Shown here: one piece after another, positions 6,136 through 7,333 of the stretch
Position numbering within the stretch: position 1 is the first letter of the stretch
Layout: each line of letters opens with the position of its first letter
Assembly: GCA_016202845.1 (NCBI GenBank)
Contig: JACQNW010000103.1
Location: 1-7,333 of the forward strand
Direction: 5' to 3'
From: Candidatus Aenigmatarchaeota archaeon
GTDB lineage: Archaea; Aenigmatarchaeota; Aenigmatarchaeia; GW2011-AR5
DNA length: 7,333 bases
Program-made: the position numbers and the translations under genes
The notes under the pieces: model-generated
Databases searched by the model: none
Seen by the model: only the letters and a program-made list of their open reading frames with translations
What the model was told of the DNA's origin: nothing

Positions 6136-6398
6136 TGCTTACTTGATTTAGAAACTTCTGCAACATGCATTTTTACTTTGTGTTTCTTCAACAGTCTTAC
6201 TAGCTTGTCAAGATTTTTTTCATTCACAATAATGCCAGTGTAGTAAATTTTCTTGTGTTTAATATTTGTCATCAAACCTTGCCTATGATATACATATTTG
6301 CTATTGTTTGAAATGTCTTTGAATCCATACATTTCCCTCTGAAATTTCATCCTTTCTACAGGTTTCAAGTGTTTGATCGAATAACAAACTATTTTCAT
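6132..6398 (-). CDS. Small basic protein of unknown function
   Basis: This 88-residue basic protein begins MKIVCYSIKHLKPVERMKFQ and contains YGFKDISNNSKYVYHRQGL, then YYTGIIVNEKNLDKLVRLLKKHKVKMHVAEV. The last part looks like a beta-alpha-beta segment. It has no membrane helix or signal peptide. It vaguely recalls small uncharacterised proteins from DPANN archaea (recollection only). A TATA box 27 bases upstream supports a real leaderless gene. Its stop codon overlaps the stop of the convergent integrase fragment within the four bases TTAA. It may be cargo of the element or the gene whose arrival cut the integrase. Confidence 0.65.
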   Translation of the reverse strand: MKIVCYSIKHLKPVERMKFQREMYGFKDISNNSKYVYHRQGLMTNIKHKKIYYTGIIVNEKNLDKLVRLLKKHKVKMHVAEVSKSSKH

Positions 6399-6420
6399 GC
6401 TATTTATATGTGTGCCACAT

Positions 6421-6430
6421 GTATTTATAC
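6421..6430 (-). promoter_or_regulatory. TATA box of the 88-residue gene
   Basis: GTATAAATAC on the minus strand is centred about 27 bases upstream of the ATG, so the transcript is likely leaderless. Between box and start, ATGTG-TGC-CACAT forms a short inverted repeat that could bind a dimeric regulator. Confidence 0.55.
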
Positions 6431-6432
6431 TT

Positions 6433-6455
6433 TACTGATTATATATAGATCAGTA
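6433..6455. promoter_or_regulatory. TATA sequence framed by a 7-bp inverted repeat
   Basis: TACTGAT (6433-6439) and ATCAGTA (6449-6455) are perfect reverse complements around TATATATA. The arrangement looks like an operator overlapping a promoter. AGAGGTGAT (6457-6465), a good match to the 16S anti-Shine-Dalgarno sequence, follows directly, but no proper start codon of the downstream frame sits at the right distance. Confidence 0.4.
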
Positions 6456-6528
6456 TAGAGGTGATGTTGTTCAAATAGAAGACATAATTATAAGCAAATC
6501 AGTTCTTAACAAAATAAAGAATTTAGTA

Positions 6529-7020
6529 ATGTATCTACGCCTTATGCGAGCTACAGCAAATATTGATTCCTATACAGGTGAGCCAACAAGTCTAGCTATG
6601 CCAGAAAGTCCTACCAGATGCCTCAAACAATTCAAAAGAATGTTTGTTTGCCTGAAAAGCCTTGATAAAAACTTTTCAGATGAAAAGGCATTGAAAATAC
6701 TTGAGCATCTAACGGAATCTTCTATTGATAAAAGAAGAGTTGATACTCTAAAGATTTTACAGGAATCAAAAGAAGAACTTACAACCAATGAAATAGCAAA
6801 GCGTATGAAAATAGGCATCAAAACAGCGAAAACAGAACTATGTGTTTTATGGCAATTAGAGTTTCTTGAAATGCGTGAAGAAGAACAAAAAAATAGCTAT
6901 GGTAGTGTATACAATACAATAAGGTATTGGAAAGTAAGACAGAACTCTTACGATATTTTCGATTCAAAACAGAAAACTTTGAGTCCTCACCAGAAAGCAA
7001 ACAGTAAAGTACATAAGTAA
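6529..7020 (+). CDS. Winged-helix protein, probable C-terminal remnant of a replication-type ATPase
   Basis: From the first ATG there are 163 residues. The same frame is open back to 6439 and reads sensibly there (DQYRGDVVQIEDIIISKSVL) but contains no ATG, GTG or TTG, so the gene probably lost its 5' part. Residues 1-60 (RATANIDSYTGEPTSLAMPE, then SPTRCLKQFKRMFVCLKSLD) look like the all-helical end of an AAA+ or MCM-like ATPase, with SPTR as a possible sensor-2 arginine. This is inference. No Walker motifs are present. Residues 70-135 form a winged helix (TLKILQESKEELTTNEIAKRMKIGIKTAKTELCVLW). The tail is basic. It sits just before the hairpin and the 11-bp phased array, which it might bind as an initiator or repressor. 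It could also be a complete stand-alone DNA-binding protein. Confidence 0.6.
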   Translation: MYLRLMRATANIDSYTGEPTSLAMPESPTRCLKQFKRMFVCLKSLDKNFSDEKALKILEHLTESSIDKRRVDTLKILQESKEELTTNEIAKRMKIGIKTAKTELCVLWQLEFLEMREEEQKNSYGSVYNTIRYWKVRQNSYDIFDSKQKTLSPHQKANSKVHK

Positions 7021-7051
7021 GTATTTACTATTTGTTATTTAGTGAGGACTC
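6981..7051 (+). repeat. Long imperfect hairpin across the stop codon
   Basis: GAGTCCTCAC (6981-6990) and GTGAGGACTC (7042-7051) are perfect 10-bp inverted repeats. Inside, CAAAcAGTAAA (6998-7008) faces TTTACTaTTTG (7024-7034) with one mismatch. The bases between the two stems also pair partly, so about 27 pairs can form around a 15-base loop. It starts inside the coding end of the winged-helix gene and includes its stop. Confidence 0.6.
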
Positions 7052-7060
7052 TGTAGAGGT

Positions 7061-7148
7061 CGGTACCGTCTCGGCAAGCTCTCGGTACCGCTTCGGACAG
7101 GTAACGGTGATTTAGCGGACAAATAGCGGTGCCGTAACGGTAGAATTG
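7061..7148. repeat. Eight-unit 11-bp phased CGG array (iteron-like)
   Basis: CGG occurs at 7061, 7072, 7083, 7094, 7105, 7116, 7127 and 7138, an exact 11-base step for eight units. Units 1, 3 and 7 share CGGTRCCG; units 4 and 6 share CGGACA; units 5 and 6 end in TAG, and 4 and 7 in TAA. Because 11 is not a multiple of 3 and frames are broken here, this is not a coding repeat. Spacing of one helical turn places every CGG on the same DNA face, as in origin iterons or multi-site operators. It is GC-rich within AT-rich surroundings. Confidence 0.7.
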
Positions 7149-7164
7149 CAGGATAGTACGGTAT

Positions 7165-7248
7165 ATGTCTCTGTCAGACATCTGTAAAGAGCTATATGAA
7201 CTTTCTGGAATTGGATTTAAGAAGGTTTGGTTTACTATGAATTTATGA
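7165..7248 (+). CDS. Possible 27-residue microprotein, coupled to the next frame
   Basis: ATG 7165 opens a 27-residue frame (MSLSDICKELYELSGIGFKK, then VWFTMNL) ending in TGA that overlaps the next ATG as ATGA. The start codon lies within a 6-bp inverted repeat, ATGTCT/AGACAT (7165-7181). No clear Shine-Dalgarno site is present. The overlap is the main support, and it may be chance. Confidence 0.25.
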   Translation: MSLSDICKELYELSGIGFKKVWFTMNL

Positions 7249-7333
7249 GCGAAACTACACGCACAGTACTTGTGAAGTCTGTTAAAAATAGTACAGCAAG
7301 AGTCATGTATATAGCAAAAGGTAAAAAAGGAGA
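7245..7333 (+). CDS. Partial reading frame at the right edge, unknown product
   Basis: ATG 7245 opens at least 29 codons to the window end (MSETTRTVLVKSVKNSTARV, then MYIAKGKKG). The residue mix is basic and plausible for a small DNA-binding protein, but it is too short to identify. It overlaps the preceding microframe by ATGA. AAGAAGG lies 18 bases upstream, too far for its own ribosome site, which would fit coupled translation. An alternative start is TTG 7227. Confidence 0.4.
   Translation, partial: MSETTRTVLVKSVKNSTARVMYIAKGKKG

Noticed and set aside
6122..6165. Inverted repeat TGTTGCA/TGCAACA as a mobile-element end at the integrase breakpoint
   Set aside because: It is only 7 bp, with no matching copy or target duplication elsewhere in the window, so chance cannot be excluded.
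7061..7148. CRISPR array
   Set aside because: The repeat unit is only 11 bases with no unique spacers of normal length and no cas genes nearby.

Overview
The window looks archaeal, most likely from a small-genome DPANN-type archaeon (Woesearchaeota/Pacearchaeota-like). The pointers are an S-layer protein with methanococcal-type N- and C-terminal domains, a tRNA gene with apparent archaeal bulge-helix-bulge introns, TATA boxes centred 24-28 bases before several start codons (leaderless transcripts), and small proteins that I associate from memory with DPANN genomes. The lineage is inferred, not proven.

Left part (1-4629), all on the minus strand: a large S-layer gene whose 3' end runs off the left edge, preceded by a 345-base non-coding stretch with candidate promoters and a foldable leader. 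Upstream of it lies a secreted/membrane-anchored protein with a cytoplasmic winged-helix domain, then a conserved 155-residue protein of unknown function. The order suggests a cell-surface locus with a membrane-tethered regulator beside the main surface protein.

Middle part (4650-5850), plus strand: a palindromic TATA element divides the minus genes from a five-helix Yip1-like membrane protein. Next come an 88-base element with a perfect 15-bp terminal inverted repeat (structured RNA or miniature mobile element), a small two-helix membrane protein, and a threonine tRNA (anticodon CGU) that makes sense only if two introns are removed, one in the D arm and one at the canonical 37/38 site.

Right part (5850-7333) looks like the decayed end of an integrated element inserted at the tRNA gene. 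It holds an integrase cut off inside its first domain, a small unknown gene in the opposite direction, and an open frame without its own start that resembles the C-terminus of a replication-type ATPase with a winged helix. These are followed by a 71-base hairpin across that gene's stop codon, a strictly phased array of eight CGG triplets 11 bp apart, and two tiny overlapping reading frames reaching the right edge. The hairpin plus helically phased array is the most unusual structure here and could be a replication origin or multi-site operator of the element.
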